From positions 5,482,229 through 5,546,228 of the forward strand of contig NZ_LT607803.1 of NCBI RefSeq assembly GCF_900090195.1: 64,000 nt of DNA. The letters are read 5' to 3'. The notes beneath the pieces were generated by a model, which was given only the letters and a program-made list of their open reading frames with translations, made no database searches and had not been told where the DNA came from. The position numbers and the translations under genes were made by a program. Positions 9,995 through 19,011 of this stretch are shown piece after piece (position 1 is the stretch's first letter; every line of letters starts with the position of its first letter). Source of the DNA: Variovorax sp. HW608. GTDB lineage: Bacteria > Pseudomonadota > Gammaproteobacteria > Burkholderiales > Burkholderiaceae_C.

Positions 9995-10527
9995 TAGCGG
10001 GCCTTCCCGGCCGCGCGGTCGGCTTCGACTTCGGTGGCGCGCAGCTTCGGCGCGAGGCCGTTGAGGACCGCGTTCACGTACTTGTGGCCGTCGGTGCCGC
10101 CGAACTCCTTGGCCAGTTCGATGCATTCGTTGAGCACCACGCGCCACGGCACGTCGAGGCAGTTCTGGAATTCGTACACGCCGATCCACATCACGGCGTG
10201 TTCGATCGGGGAGATTTCTTCGAGCTTGCGGTCGAGCAGGGGAACGATCAGCGCATCGAGGCTTTCGGCGGATTCGATCGCGCCATGCAGCAGCGCGTCG
10301 TAGTGCGCCGCATCGGCCTTGTGGAAGCCGGCGAGGTCGCGCGTGAATTCGTCGATTGCGGTGGCGTCGTTGTGGCCCACCAGATGCTGGTAGAGCGCCT
10401 GCAGCGCGAATTCGCGCGCACGGCTGCGGGTGGATTTGGCGGACGCCTTGCGCGCGCCCGTGCTCGTGAGGCCGGTGCGCGACTGGCGCGGCTTGGCGCC
10501 TGGGGCCTTGTCGTTGTTCTCGGTCAT
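9994..10527 (-). CDS. nusB: Transcription antitermination factor NusB
   Basis: NusB pairs with NusE (S10) on the boxA RNA of rRNA operons to prevent premature termination. The 177-residue protein has a basic, Ser/Thr/Lys-rich N-terminal extension (about 1-33) absent from E. coli NusB, then the helical core beginning at [16 protein letters not shown] and ending with the conserved [15 protein letters not shown] block. It overlaps ribH by ATGA, the classical ribH–nusB pairing. Confidence 0.95.
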   Translation of the reverse strand: MTENNDKAPGAKPRQSRTGLTSTGARKASAKSTRSRAREFALQALYQHLVGHNDATAIDEFTRDLAGFHKADAAHYDALLHGAIESAESLDALIVPLLDRKLEEISPIEHAVMWIGVYEFQNCLDVPWRVVLNECIELAKEFGGTDGHKYVNAVLNGLAPKLRATEVEADRAAGKAR

Positions 10528-10988
10528 TGGAGGGTGGCCAGCAGTCGCGCCATTTCCACCGCCACGCGCGCCGCGTCACGGCCCTTCTCGGTCTGCCGCG
10601 CGATGGCCTGCTCGAGGTTCTCGGTGGTGAGGATCGCGTTCGCGATCGGAATGCGGTAGTCGAGCGCCACGCGGCTCACGCTGGCGCCGGATTCGTTCGC
10701 GACCAGCTCGAAGTGGTAGGTCTCGCCACGGATGATGCAGCCCAGCGCGACCAGCGCGTGATAGCGGTTGCGCTCGGCCAGGCCTTGCAGTGCGACCGGC
10801 ACTTCGAGCGCGCCCGGCACGCTCACGTGGTCGATGTCGGCATCGGCGACGCCGAGCGCCGTGAGCTCGTCGCGGCAGGCCTTGGCCAGCGCGTCGGTGA
10901 TGTCCTCGTTGAAGCGCGCCTGCACGATGCCGATGCGCAATCCCTTGCCGTCGAGTGCGACGTCACTGCCTTTGTTCGCGTGTTGCAT
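10524..10988 (-). CDS. ribH: 6,7-dimethyl-8-ribityllumazine synthase
   Basis: RibH condenses 5-amino-6-ribitylaminouracil with 3,4-dihydroxy-2-butanone 4-phosphate, the penultimate step of riboflavin synthesis. The 154-residue sequence shows the ARFN(E) substrate loop, the V-P-G-A-L-E-V-P motif, [11 protein letters not shown] with the catalytic histidine, and a typical helical end. Length is normal for the icosahedral-type enzyme. It lies 29 bases after ribBX and overlaps nusB. Confidence 0.96.
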   Translation of the reverse strand: MQHANKGSDVALDGKGLRIGIVQARFNEDITDALAKACRDELTALGVADADIDHVSVPGALEVPVALQGLAERNRYHALVALGCIIRGETYHFELVANESGASVSRVALDYRIPIANAILTTENLEQAIARQTEKGRDAARVAVEMARLLATLQ

Positions 10989-11017
10989 CAGTCAGCCTGC
11001 CCGCTCGTTGGGGTTGA

Positions 11018-12178
11018 TCATTGTTCGTCTTTCGTGATGTAGCCGGCGATCTCGAGTCCGAAACCGGCGGCCATGCTGGGCATGCGTCGCGGCGTGCCCA
11101 TGAGATTCATGCGGTGCACGCCGCATGCGCGCAGGATCTGCGCGCCGATGCCGTAGCTGCGCAGGTCCATGCGGCCGCGCTCGGGCGCTTGCGCGGGGCG
11201 CGCGGTGCCGTCGAACTGCGACAGCAGCTCCGCGCCGGTTTCGCCGCAGTTCAGCAGCACGGCAACGCCCTTGCCCTGGGTGGCGATGTGGGCGAGGCTG
11301 GCATCGAGGCTCCACGAGTGCATCGCGCGATCGAGCTCGAGCGCGTCCAGCACCGACAGCGGCTCGTGCACCCGCACGTCGACGGTGTCGCCGGCATTCC
11401 ACTGGCCGCGCACCAGCGCGAGGTGCACGCCATTGCTCGGCTTGTCCTTGAAGGCGTGCGCGGTGAAGGGGCCCCACGCGGTCCGGATCTCGCGGCAACC
11501 CACTTTCTCGACCAGCGATTCGGTGCGGCTGCGGTGCTCGATCAGCGCCGCGATGGTGCCGATCTTGAGGCCGTGCTCGGCCGCGAAGAGCTGCAGATCG
11601 GGCAGGCGCGCCATCGTGCCGTCTTCGTTCATCACCTCGCAGATCACCGCAGAGGGCGAGCAGCCCGCCATCGCGGCGAAGTCGCAGCCGGCCTCGGTAT
11701 GGCCGGCGCGCATCAGCACCCCGCCGTCCACCGCCTGCAACGGAAAGATGTGGCCCGGCTGCACCAGGTCGGAGGCGACCGCGTTGGGCGCGACCGCCGC
11801 CTGCACGGTACGGGCGCGATCGGCGGCCGAGATGCCGGTGGTGACACCTTCGGCGGCCTCGATGGATACGGTGAACGCCGTCGAATGCTTGGCGCCGTTG
11901 CGCGCCACCATCGGCGGCAGGTTCAGGCGCTCGCACATCTCGCGCGAGAGCGTGAGGCAGATCAGGCCGCGTGCATGCCGGGCCATGAAGTTGATGGCTT
12001 CGGGCGTGACGTGGTCGGCCGCGAGCACGATGTCGCCTTCGTTCTCGCGGTCTTCTTCGTCGACCAGGATCACCATGCGGCCGGCGCGCATGTCGGCGAC
12101 GATTTCCTCGACCGATGAAATGGGCGCCGGCGCGCGGTTGCTGCGGGGCGCTCCGATCGGTGTGACGGATGCGTTCAT
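11018..12178 (-). CDS. ribB: 3,4-dihydroxy-2-butanone 4-phosphate synthase with degenerate GTP cyclohydrolase II domain (RibBX type)
   Basis: The N-terminal 215 residues or so form an intact DHBP synthase, with VDEEDRENEGD, the THxTEAG-like RAGHTEAGCDFA block and CEVMNEDG. It converts ribulose 5-phosphate to the four-carbon riboflavin precursor. The C-terminal 165 residues align with GTP cyclohydrolase II but have lost the zinc-binding cysteines: the usual C-x-x-G/C-x-C segment reads PLSVLDALELDR, and the RQEGRG(I/L)GL loop is replaced by LNCGETGAELL. This matches the RibBX variant described in Proteobacteria, so a separate ribA should exist elsewhere. The start overlaps ribE by ATGA. I see no FMN riboswitch upstream. 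Confidence 0.92.
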   Translation of the reverse strand: MNASVTPIGAPRSNRAPAPISSVEEIVADMRAGRMVILVDEEDRENEGDIVLAADHVTPEAINFMARHARGLICLTLSREMCERLNLPPMVARNGAKHSTAFTVSIEAAEGVTTGISAADRARTVQAAVAPNAVASDLVQPGHIFPLQAVDGGVLMRAGHTEAGCDFAAMAGCSPSAVICEVMNEDGTMARLPDLQLFAAEHGLKIGTIAALIEHRSRTESLVEKVGCREIRTAWGPFTAHAFKDKPSNGVHLALVRGQWNAGDTVDVRVHEPLSVLDALELDRAMHSWSLDASLAHIATQGKGVAVLLNCGETGAELLSQFDGTARPAQAPERGRMDLRSYGIGAQILRACGVHRMNLMGTPRRMPSMAAGFGLEIAGYITKDEQ

Positions 12179-12828
12179 GGGGCTTTGTCTTTCTGTGGGA
12201 GTGGAATGGCGCCGGCCTGGAGCATGCGCTCCACGTAGCGCGCCACGGTGTCGATCTCGAGGTTCACGCGGCTGCCTTGCTGGAGGCTGCCGAGCGCCGT
12301 GTTCTCCACGGTGTGGGGGATGAGGTTGATGCTGACCTCGCTGCCGTCCGCGAGGTCGGTCACGCTGTTGACGGTGAGGCTCACGCCATTGATCGTGATC
12401 GAGCCCTTGTAGGCGAGGAAGCGGGCGAGGGCAGGGGGCGCGAGCACGCGCAGCTCCCAGCTCTCGCCGACCGGTGCGAAGCGGGTGACCGTGCCGATGC
12501 CGTCGACGTGGCCCGAGACGATGTGGCCGCCCAGCCGGTCGTGGGCCCGCAACGCCTTCTCGAGATTGACCTCGGCGGCCGCGTCCGACAGGCCCGCCGT
12601 CTTGTCGAGCGATTCGGCGGAAATGTCGATGGTGAACTGCTGGCCGGGGAGGTCGAGCGAGGTGACCGTCATGCATGCGCCATTGAGCGCGATGCTGTCA
12701 CCGAGCCCCACGTCGTCGAGGTAGCCGTCGGGCACCGCGATGCTGAGCCGCTTGCCGTGGGATGAAGAGCTGCCGAGGTCGTGGACGGCGGCGATGCGCC
12801 CCACGCCGGTGATGATTCCGGTGAACAT
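12175..12828 (-). CDS. ribE: Riboflavin synthase subunit alpha
   Basis: RibE dismutates two 6,7-dimethyl-8-ribityllumazine molecules into riboflavin. The 217-residue protein starts with the invariant MFTGIITGVG and contains two tandem lumazine-binding barrels, about 1-100 and 101-200. The first has SIALNGACMTVTSL; the second has the matching GSITINGVSLTVNSV, each with the conserved family motif. It ends in a trimerising helix. A 43-base gap separates it from ribD and its stop overlaps ribBX (ATGA). Confidence 0.96.
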   Translation of the reverse strand: MFTGIITGVGRIAAVHDLGSSSSHGKRLSIAVPDGYLDDVGLGDSIALNGACMTVTSLDLPGQQFTIDISAESLDKTAGLSDAAAEVNLEKALRAHDRLGGHIVSGHVDGIGTVTRFAPVGESWELRVLAPPALARFLAYKGSITINGVSLTVNSVTDLADGSEVSINLIPHTVENTALGSLQQGSRVNLEIDTVARYVERMLQAGAIPLPQKDKAP

Positions 12829-12871
12829 CCCGCCATTTTCGCAGAGATGCGGCCGGGGATCGGGGTGAACC

Positions 12872-14080
12872 CTAAAACCGGTCGCGTCCCGCCACCCGCG
12901 CGACGATGCGCAGGTCCGGCCCGACCGCCTCGAACGAGCGGAATTCGAGCGCCAGGGCGTCGCCCAGCGAGGTCAGCGCACCCCCCGGGTGGGGCCGGCT
13001 TGCGATGCCGAGGCCGGCGCCGATGAACTTCGGGGCGACGTAGAGCAGCAGCTCGTCGACCAGCCCTTCGCGCATCAGCGAGCCATTGAGCTTGTGGCCG
13101 GCTTCGACGTGCAATTCGTTGACTTCGCGTGCCGCCAGGTCGCGCAGCAGCGCCGCGAGGTCCACCTTGCCGTGGGGATTGGCGATGCAGCTGACCGTGG
13201 CGCCGCGCGCCTCCAGCGCCGCGGCCTTGGCTTCGTCGCGCCCGGCGGCGTAGATCCAGACCTTGCGCTCGACCTCGAAAAGCCGCGCGGTCGGTGGCGT
13301 CTGCAGGCGGCTGTCGACGATCACGAGCGGCGGCTGTCGCGTCGATTCGACCAGCCGGACGTCGAGTCGCGGATCGTCCTCGATGACGGTGCCGACGCCG
13401 GTCAGGATCGCGCCGGCCCGCGCGCGCCAGGCGTGGCCGTCGGCGCGCGCGGCTTCGGAGGTGATCCATTGGCTCGTGCCGTTCTCGAGCGCGGTCTTGC
13501 CGTCGAGCGAGGCCGCCGCCTTGAGCCGGACCCACGGCGTCTTGCGGATCATGCGGCTGAAGAAACCGATGTTGAGCTCGCGCGATTCGGCGGCGAGTGG
13601 CCCGACCTCGACTTCGATGCCTGCGGCGCGCAGGCGCTCGAAGCCCTGGCCGGCGACGAGCGGATTGGGGTCGGCGATGGAGGCCACGACCTTGCGGATG
13701 CCGGCGGCGATCAGGGCGTCGCAGCAGGGGCCGGTGCGGCCGTGGTGGGAGCAGGGTTCGAGGGTGACGTAGGCGGTGGCGCCGGCGACTACAACGCCGC
13801 GAGCCGATGCATCCCGCAGCGCCATGATCTCCGCGTGCGGGCCGCCCGCCTGCTGCGTGTGACCTGCGCCCAGCACCCTGCCGTCGGCCGACGTGATCAC
13901 GCAACCGACGGCGGGGTTTGGCGCAGCGATCGCGTTTGCCTCGTGAGCCAGCGAAATCGCCAGGCGCACCGCTTCATCGGAGGACACGCGGGTGGGAATT
14001 CGATTGGCGTGAGTCAGAGCGAGCTTTCGATGATTTCCGCGCGAGGAGGATGCGCCCGAGGGCTCGGCGCGGGATTGCAT
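12872..14080 (-). CDS. ribD: Bifunctional diaminohydroxyphosphoribosylaminopyrimidine deaminase / 5-amino-6-(5-phosphoribosylamino)uracil reductase
   Basis: RibD carries out the deaminase and reductase steps after GTP cyclohydrolase II. The N-terminal cytidine-deaminase-like domain has the zinc site H82-A-E84 and C110/C119 in EPCSHHGRTGPC. The C-terminal reductase has VRLKAAASLDGK, the ILTGVGTVIEDDP loop and the late HVEAG(H)KLNGSLM motif. At 402 residues it is longer than usual because the first 30 or so are not conserved; the true start may be an internal codon just before SSDEAVRLAISLA. It is the first gene of the rib–nusB–tol block, 56 bases after the minor-pilin operon. Confidence 0.93.
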   Translation of the reverse strand: MQSRAEPSGASSSRGNHRKLALTHANRIPTRVSSDEAVRLAISLAHEANAIAAPNPAVGCVITSADGRVLGAGHTQQAGGPHAEIMALRDASARGVVVAGATAYVTLEPCSHHGRTGPCCDALIAAGIRKVVASIADPNPLVAGQGFERLRAAGIEVEVGPLAAESRELNIGFFSRMIRKTPWVRLKAAASLDGKTALENGTSQWITSEAARADGHAWRARAGAILTGVGTVIEDDPRLDVRLVESTRQPPLVIVDSRLQTPPTARLFEVERKVWIYAAGRDEAKAAALEARGATVSCIANPHGKVDLAALLRDLAAREVNELHVEAGHKLNGSLMREGLVDELLLYVAPKFIGAGLGIASRPHPGGALTSLGDALALEFRSFEAVGPDLRIVARVAGRDRF

Positions 14081-14136
14081 TCAAGAGAACACGAGTGTAG
14101 TTGCGGCCCGCGCGCTTGTCCCATGCCCCGAGGGCG

Positions 14137-14688
14137 TCAGCAGCCGCCCGCGCCGTGGACGGTCCTGAGCCGCCCACCCGAGTTGACGCACAGGGTCATG
14201 TGCGCTTCGTTGCCGCCGTCCTTGACCGGCTCGAGCCGGAAGCTGAACGCGTTCACGGTCTCGTTGAAGCGGCCCCATCGATTGATCTTGAGGTAGCTCG
14301 ATGGATTGGGGATGACGATCGTGACCTTCACCCTGCTCGTGGGTGGCGATGTCTGGATCAGCTCTTCCCCCGCATCGTGCACGCCATTGGCATTGGTGTC
14401 GGCGAACACGATCCATCCGCAACTCCAATCGGTGGGGCCGGTCGTTGGGCATTGGGTTGACGAAGCCTTCCGCAATGTGACGTTGCCCGCGCGCCGGATG
14501 GCCTCGGTCCGGGCGAAATAGATGGCGGCCTTGAGTGACTCGCTCGCGTGCCGGACGCGGTACTGGTCGAAGAACCGGGCCAGGTTCGGCGCCGCGATGA
14601 CCGCAAGGATCGCAACGATGCCCATGGCGGCCGCAAGCTCGATGGCGGTGAAGCCGGCGAAATGCCGCCGTCGAACGAAGGGGGCCAT
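14137..14688 (-). CDS. Type IV minor pilin, FimT/GspH family (last gene of pilin operon)
   Basis: A 183-residue prepilin. A short basic leader (MAPFVRRRHFAG) precedes the prepilin peptidase site G-FTAIEL, with Glu at mature position 5, and a hydrophobic alpha1 helix (AAAMGIVAILAVIAAPNL). The GspH domain follows, with WSCGWIVFADTNANGVHDAGE and a C-terminal cysteine pair that may form a disulphide. I prefer the ATG at 14688 because it gives a normal-length leader; the frame is open to an ATG at 14718 that would overlap pilE. It is similar in layout to the fimT-like gene that opens this operon. Confidence 0.85.
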   Translation of the reverse strand: MAPFVRRRHFAGFTAIELAAAMGIVAILAVIAAPNLARFFDQYRVRHASESLKAAIYFARTEAIRRAGNVTLRKASSTQCPTTGPTDWSCGWIVFADTNANGVHDAGEELIQTSPPTSRVKVTIVIPNPSSYLKINRWGRFNETVNAFSFRLEPVKDGGNEAHMTLCVNSGGRLRTVHGAGGC

Positions 14689-14702
14689 GGAAGACACGCC
14701 AG

Positions 14703-15128
14703 TCAGCGGTTCCAGCATTCCGCGATCAGTTCGGGTGCCGTCGGGGAGGTGAGGCTGCGCTCACCGGACTGGTTGAGCGCGAAGCTGCCGCATTTGTCGC
14801 CGGCCTGCGCATTCTTCGGTTGGGCCTCGAGGCTGTAGGCGTGGGCACTGGTCGATACCAGCACGATGTCGTAGCTATCCGATGGGACGGTCTGCAGCGA
14901 GCCGGGGAAATCCGTCAATTCCGTCAGGTAGTGACCCCTTGCCGTCGCCACGCGCTCGAGCCATTGCGCCGCCTGGAGCAGGGCCGCGCGCGCTTCGGCG
15001 CGGCGGCCTCGTCGCATGTACTCCTGATAGCTCGGCAATGCGATGGCCGCCAGAATGGCGACGACCATGACGACGATCATGACTTCGATCAGGGTGAAGC
15101 CGCGTTGACTGGGTTTGCTCATGGTCAT
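14703..15128 (-). CDS. pilE: Type IV minor pilin PilE
   Basis: A 141-residue prepilin with leader MTMSKPSQRG, cleavage before FTLIEVMIVVMVVAILAAIALPSYQEYMRRGRR-type sequence (Glu5 present), and the ComP/PilE-like C-terminal domain with two cysteines (AGDKCGSF and AECWN) that would close the D-region loop. Minor pilins of this class prime pilus assembly with PilVWX and PilY1. It lies 10 bases after pilY1, with a GAGGGAAGG ribosome-binding site. Confidence 0.9.
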   Translation of the reverse strand: MTMSKPSQRGFTLIEVMIVVMVVAILAAIALPSYQEYMRRGRRAEARAALLQAAQWLERVATARGHYLTELTDFPGSLQTVPSDSYDIVLVSTSAHAYSLEAQPKNAQAGDKCGSFALNQSGERSLTSPTAPELIAECWNR

Positions 15129-15138
15129 GGGCCTTCCC

Positions 15139-18100
15139 TCACTGCAGCTGGCGCCATGACGGCTGGAGGCCCTGGTAGGTCCATCTTGTTTCGCCTGCGC
15201 ATTTGCCTTCGACGCACACGTATTGCTGTCCGCCTGATGACGAGAGGCGGTACTGCTTGCCGGACTCGCTGCGCGACGCAGTCATCTCCGCGGAAGGGGC
15301 CCCGCTCGCCGTGTAGGCGTAGACCTGCGACTTGGGTGCCGCGCCGGTCAGGGCATTCATGGTGTTCAGGAAGTCATGCCCGACCATCAAAGAAGGCGAG
15401 CATGTTTCCTCGGTGATATCGCTGCCGATATTCGGTACGGTGCTGTTGACGTCGATCAGTTGCCCCGCGAACCACGAGAGGTTGCTCACCACGCGTTCGC
15501 CGGAATCGGGCAGATCCAGATACCAGCCCTTCTTGGCACCGGCGCCGACATAGTCGACTGTGTTGGAAGACAGCGACCACATCCGCGAGCCCGAGGCGGC
15601 GGTTCCAGCCACGGTCGGGTCGACGGATTGGCCCACGAGGTCGGAGCGTCCCCTGGCCACCGCGGCACCGCCTGAGAGGCTCAATACGTTGTTGGCATTC
15701 CGACTGATCGAAGTGCTGTCATGGATGCCGTAGACGCTTTGAACGGCGGTACTGGACTGATCGGCATCCGTCAGGTTGCGTCCGGTTCCGAACACGACCA
15801 TCAAACCGCCGTTCGGATGGGGCAGCCAGACTGGCGCCGCGGTGATGGATTGCGGGTTGTTGCCCGCATCCTTTGCGACGTAGAGGGGAGTCCCACCGAA
15901 GGCGACATTCCAGGTCGATGATGTGCTGCCGCTCAGGTCGAACTTCCAGAGCTTGCCCTGAAGGTCCCCGGCGTAGGCCACGTCGGGCATTTTGTCGCCG
16001 TTGAGGTCGACCAGCCTGGGCGCGCCGAGCCCGTTGCCGCCCGGCGCGCCGGCAGTCAGCTTGAGCAGTTCCTTGGCCCCGTCGAGATACTGGATCAGCA
16101 GGACGGCCTGTTCGTTGGCGCTGTTGTAGCCGTTGCCCATGACCAGCGCCCAGCGTCCGTCGTTTAGCTTCGTGATCTGCCGTGTGATCGACGCAGTAGC
16201 GTCGTCCATCACAGGGTCGCCGAAGATGTGCCCCACGTCGGGATCGAGACTCGCGGCATCGGTGTCGTCGATCACGACCAGGCTGTTCGGGCTTGTCGAG
16301 CCGAAGCTGTCCGGCGCGGTGACGTCGAGTACGAAGTACCCGCGTCCGCCGGCGCCGAGGAAGCCCGCCAGGTAGGTCTTCCAGGCGGCACCCACCTTCA
16401 GGTCGCCCGAGAGGGGAGAGCCGTCGACGTAGTATCGGTGCGCATAGTTGACATCGGTCAGTGCAGGCAGCGCGGCATGCAGGCCGCGCGGGACATAGGC
16501 GATCTTCTCGACGCCATCGGCGGCCGAAAAGCCGTGCAGCATGCCGTCGTTGCCGCCCACGTACAGCATGGAGGTGCGGCTGGCATTGGCACTCCTGAAG
16601 GTGGCATAGGTGGAGTCCGCAAAGCCCGCCGCCGGCTTGCCCGCGAGATACCAGAGCCTGGAGTTCACGATGTCGCCCTGTCGCGAGGTCCGGTTGCGGA
16701 AGCTGCCGCCGTGGCTGACCTCTTTGGAGCGGTCGCCGCGCAGGTAGTCGAGGCGATCGGAACCGCTCGCATCGGTCGTGCCGCGGAGCGTGTTCAGCGC
16801 CGTCTTCTGGGCGTCGGAAAGCTCGCTCCATTTCCAGGCGATGCCCTGCGTACCGTCATGGGACAGCACGACGCGCGCCGCCGGGTCGAATGTGCTGGCG
16901 TCCAGCTTCGACGCCGTGGTGACTGGTTTGGGCGGAGAACTGCCGACGATGGTGCCCCAGGCGCCGGTCGACGAAAGCGCTCCCGTGCCCGCAGCCACGC
17001 CGTAGGCCGTGACGTGGCCCGTCCAGTTGGCGCCCTGGTAGCCGGCGGCGAAGGCCATCGATGCGGTGCGCGTCGTGAGTGAACTGCCGGCCACGGAGGT
17101 CACAGGCGTGGACTGGTCGGCATTGATCGTGTTGAGGATGTCCTGGAAGGCGGTCGTCAGCGCGTTGGCATTCGGTGCCGGCACGAACTTGCCGCGGCTG
17201 TTCAATGCCATGTGCCACAACTCCGGCCTGCGGCCGCCTTCTTTTGCCGAGATGGCATCGGTCCAGCCCCGGGTTCCCGTCATGAGGGCCGGATAGTCGC
17301 CGCCGGTCCAGGTGTCGGTCCCGAACTTGGGCTCGGCGGATAAGTTCCAGTCCGCCGCGTCATTGAATCCGACGGTGTAGGTGATCATGTGCTGCCAGGT
17401 CGCCGGATCGTTGCGCGGATTCCAGTAGGGCGGGACCGCCCGTGTCGTGCCCCCGCTGGTGATGATCTCGGGGAGGTCGACGACCATGCGCTTCGGGACA
17501 TTGTTGGCGATGCCCGACTGCAGGTCGTTGGCCCAGTAGTAGAAGGCGACGTCGGCCAACGTCGGCAGCACGGTCGATCCGTAGGCGTCCTTGAAGGGGT
17601 GGGCATCGGTGCTGCTGGCGTCGTACACGGTGCCGTCGGGCAGCGTCCGTGTCGTGCCGTCCGCATTCCCGATGAACGACCAGACGTTGGGGGTCGTGCT
17701 GTTCCAGCCGCCGTCCGTCATGAAGATGTCGTAGGCCTTTCGGCAGCCGAGCAATGGCGCTTCGGTCGTGCCGGGTACGCTGGCCCAGGGGCTGTTGATG
17801 CCGAGCCTGGTATTCCTGTAGTACTCGCCGGCGTTGATCAGCATGCGATGCGAAGGCGTGCCGCCCTGAGTCTTGAGCGTTGCGACCCAATCCGTGAAAC
17901 GCTTGCGGTGCGCTGCATCCAGCACACGCATGGTGTTTTCGTTTTTGCAATCGCCTCCGCTGGGGATGTCGGCGCAGCCGGTCATGGCCTGCCAGGCGAG
18001 GCGGATGCTTCCATCGGGCGCGTTCGCTTCGGTGAAGGTGTTGAGCAGGGCGTCGCGCAGCGTCCCCATCCCGCGGTCTCCCATGCTCCCGGAGTCGTCC

Positions 18101-18258
18101 ACGGAAACGATGACGTTCGGGGCGGGGGCCTTGTAGCCCGAGCCCGCAGGCGCGCTGCTCAATGCCAGGGGGGCCGCCAGTGCCGGGTTCGCGAGGACGC
18201 CGATGGCGACCCATATCGCTGAGCGACGGAGTCGCTCCTTCGCTTTTTCTGATTTCAT
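15139..18258 (-). CDS. pilY1: Type IV pilus tip-associated adhesin PilY1
   Basis: PilY1 is the large tip protein that, with minor pilins, primes pilus assembly and acts in surface sensing and adhesion. About 1039 residues: signal peptide (about 1-29), an N-terminal von Willebrand-like region with a MIDAS-type DDSGSMG motif (54-60), a variable central part, and a C-terminal seven-bladed propeller typical of PilC/PilY1. The propeller carries a calcium-loop-like D-L-N-G-D-K-M-P-D (about 750-758). I start at the ATG (18256-18258), five bases after an AAGGGAG site; a GTG six bases further upstream is less likely. Confidence 0.93.
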   Translation of the reverse strand: MKSEKAKERLRRSAIWVAIGVLANPALAAPLALSSAPAGSGYKAPAPNVIVSVDDSGSMGDRGMGTLRDALLNTFTEANAPDGSIRLAWQAMTGCADIPSGGDCKNENTMRVLDAAHRKRFTDWVATLKTQGGTPSHRMLINAGEYYRNTRLGINSPWASVPGTTEAPLLGCRKAYDIFMTDGGWNSTTPNVWSFIGNADGTTRTLPDGTVYDASSTDAHPFKDAYGSTVLPTLADVAFYYWANDLQSGIANNVPKRMVVDLPEIITSGGTTRAVPPYWNPRNDPATWQHMITYTVGFNDAADWNLSAEPKFGTDTWTGGDYPALMTGTRGWTDAISAKEGGRRPELWHMALNSRGKFVPAPNANALTTAFQDILNTINADQSTPVTSVAGSSLTTRTASMAFAAGYQGANWTGHVTAYGVAAGTGALSSTGAWGTIVGSSPPKPVTTASKLDASTFDPAARVVLSHDGTQGIAWKWSELSDAQKTALNTLRGTTDASGSDRLDYLRGDRSKEVSHGGSFRNRTSRQGDIVNSRLWYLAGKPAAGFADSTYATFRSANASRTSMLYVGGNDGMLHGFSAADGVEKIAYVPRGLHAALPALTDVNYAHRYYVDGSPLSGDLKVGAAWKTYLAGFLGAGGRGYFVLDVTAPDSFGSTSPNSLVVIDDTDAASLDPDVGHIFGDPVMDDATASITRQITKLNDGRWALVMGNGYNSANEQAVLLIQYLDGAKELLKLTAGAPGGNGLGAPRLVDLNGDKMPDVAYAGDLQGKLWKFDLSGSTSSTWNVAFGGTPLYVAKDAGNNPQSITAAPVWLPHPNGGLMVVFGTGRNLTDADQSSTAVQSVYGIHDSTSISRNANNVLSLSGGAAVARGRSDLVGQSVDPTVAGTAASGSRMWSLSSNTVDYVGAGAKKGWYLDLPDSGERVVSNLSWFAGQLIDVNSTVPNIGSDITEETCSPSLMVGHDFLNTMNALTGAAPKSQVYAYTASGAPSAEMTASRSESGKQYRLSSSGGQQYVCVEGKCAGETRWTYQGLQPSWRQLQ

Positions 18259-18303
18259 GAACACTCCCTTGTCGATCCGATCTTCGCGAGCTGATGGGAC
18301 GTG

Positions 18304-19011
18304 CTACGACGCGTTCTTGCGCCACACGAATACCGTCTGCACCACGGCCTGGGTCCCGGCTTTGCGCCCGAGGGCGATGCCAGTGATGCGGTAGACGTAG
18401 GGCACTTCCTTGTCCGGCATGAACTCGTAGGAAAGGCCCGGCCAGTCGTAGGGAAGCACCTCCACCCAGTACCACGCGTTCGCGCCGCTGCTGCTGCTGA
18501 CCAGCGACGGGTCGCCGTTGGCGGTCGCCACGGCCCCCGTGAAGTCACCGTAGTGCGCGGCCGCTGCCTTCATCTGGTCGAGCCCCATGGCCCCGTTCGC
18601 CGTCTTCCAGAATTCCGGCTGCACCTTGTTCGCGAGGCAGATGCCCCTGATGCAGGAGGGCGTCTTTGCGGCCAGGGCGGCCTCGAGGTCCTGGTAGTCC
18701 TCGGTGCCTTGCGGGAAGAACACCTTGCCGGCCGATATGTCGATCACGGTTTCGCGGCAGCTTTGCTGGAAGGCTGCATCGGTCTTGCAGGGCGTGCCGT
18801 CGGGCTTCTGCCCCGTGATGTCGAGCTCTGCGTCGCGAACCATGGCCTGCGCGGCTTCGAGCGCCCGCTGGTAGTCGCTGTCGTTGCCCGTCACCATTTC
18901 GTTGAGAAGCGCGGTGCGGCTGCCCCACATGGCGATCAGCGTGGTGAGCATCACCATGACCATGACGACGAACAGAGAGATGCCTTGCTGGCGATGACGG
19001 GGTGAGTTCAT
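18304..19011 (-). CDS. pilX: Type IV minor pilin PilX
   Basis: A 235-residue PilX/PilK-like protein. The N-terminus MNSPRHRQQG is followed by ISLFVVMVMVMLTTLIAMWGSR, a class-III prepilin segment lacking Glu5, as is usual for PilX/GspK-type pilins that cap the tip complex. The region after the helix has several cysteines (PCKTD, QQSCRE, SCIRGIC) likely to form disulphides. The ATG overlaps the pilW stop as TGATG. pilY1 begins 45 bases downstream. Confidence 0.87.
   Translation of the reverse strand: MNSPRHRQQGISLFVVMVMVMLTTLIAMWGSRTALLNEMVTGNDSDYQRALEAAQAMVRDAELDITGQKPDGTPCKTDAAFQQSCRETVIDISAGKVFFPQGTEDYQDLEAALAAKTPSCIRGICLANKVQPEFWKTANGAMGLDQMKAAAAHYGDFTGAVATANGDPSLVSSSSGANAWYWVEVLPYDWPGLSYEFMPDKEVPYVYRITGIALGRKAGTQAVVQTVFVWRKNAS

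Noticed and set aside
12829..14136. FMN riboswitch before ribD or ribBX
   Set aside because: I looked for the conserved RFN blocks (for example the GGTGAAATTCC and GACC-type elements) on the minus strand upstream of ribD, ribE and ribBX and did not see them.
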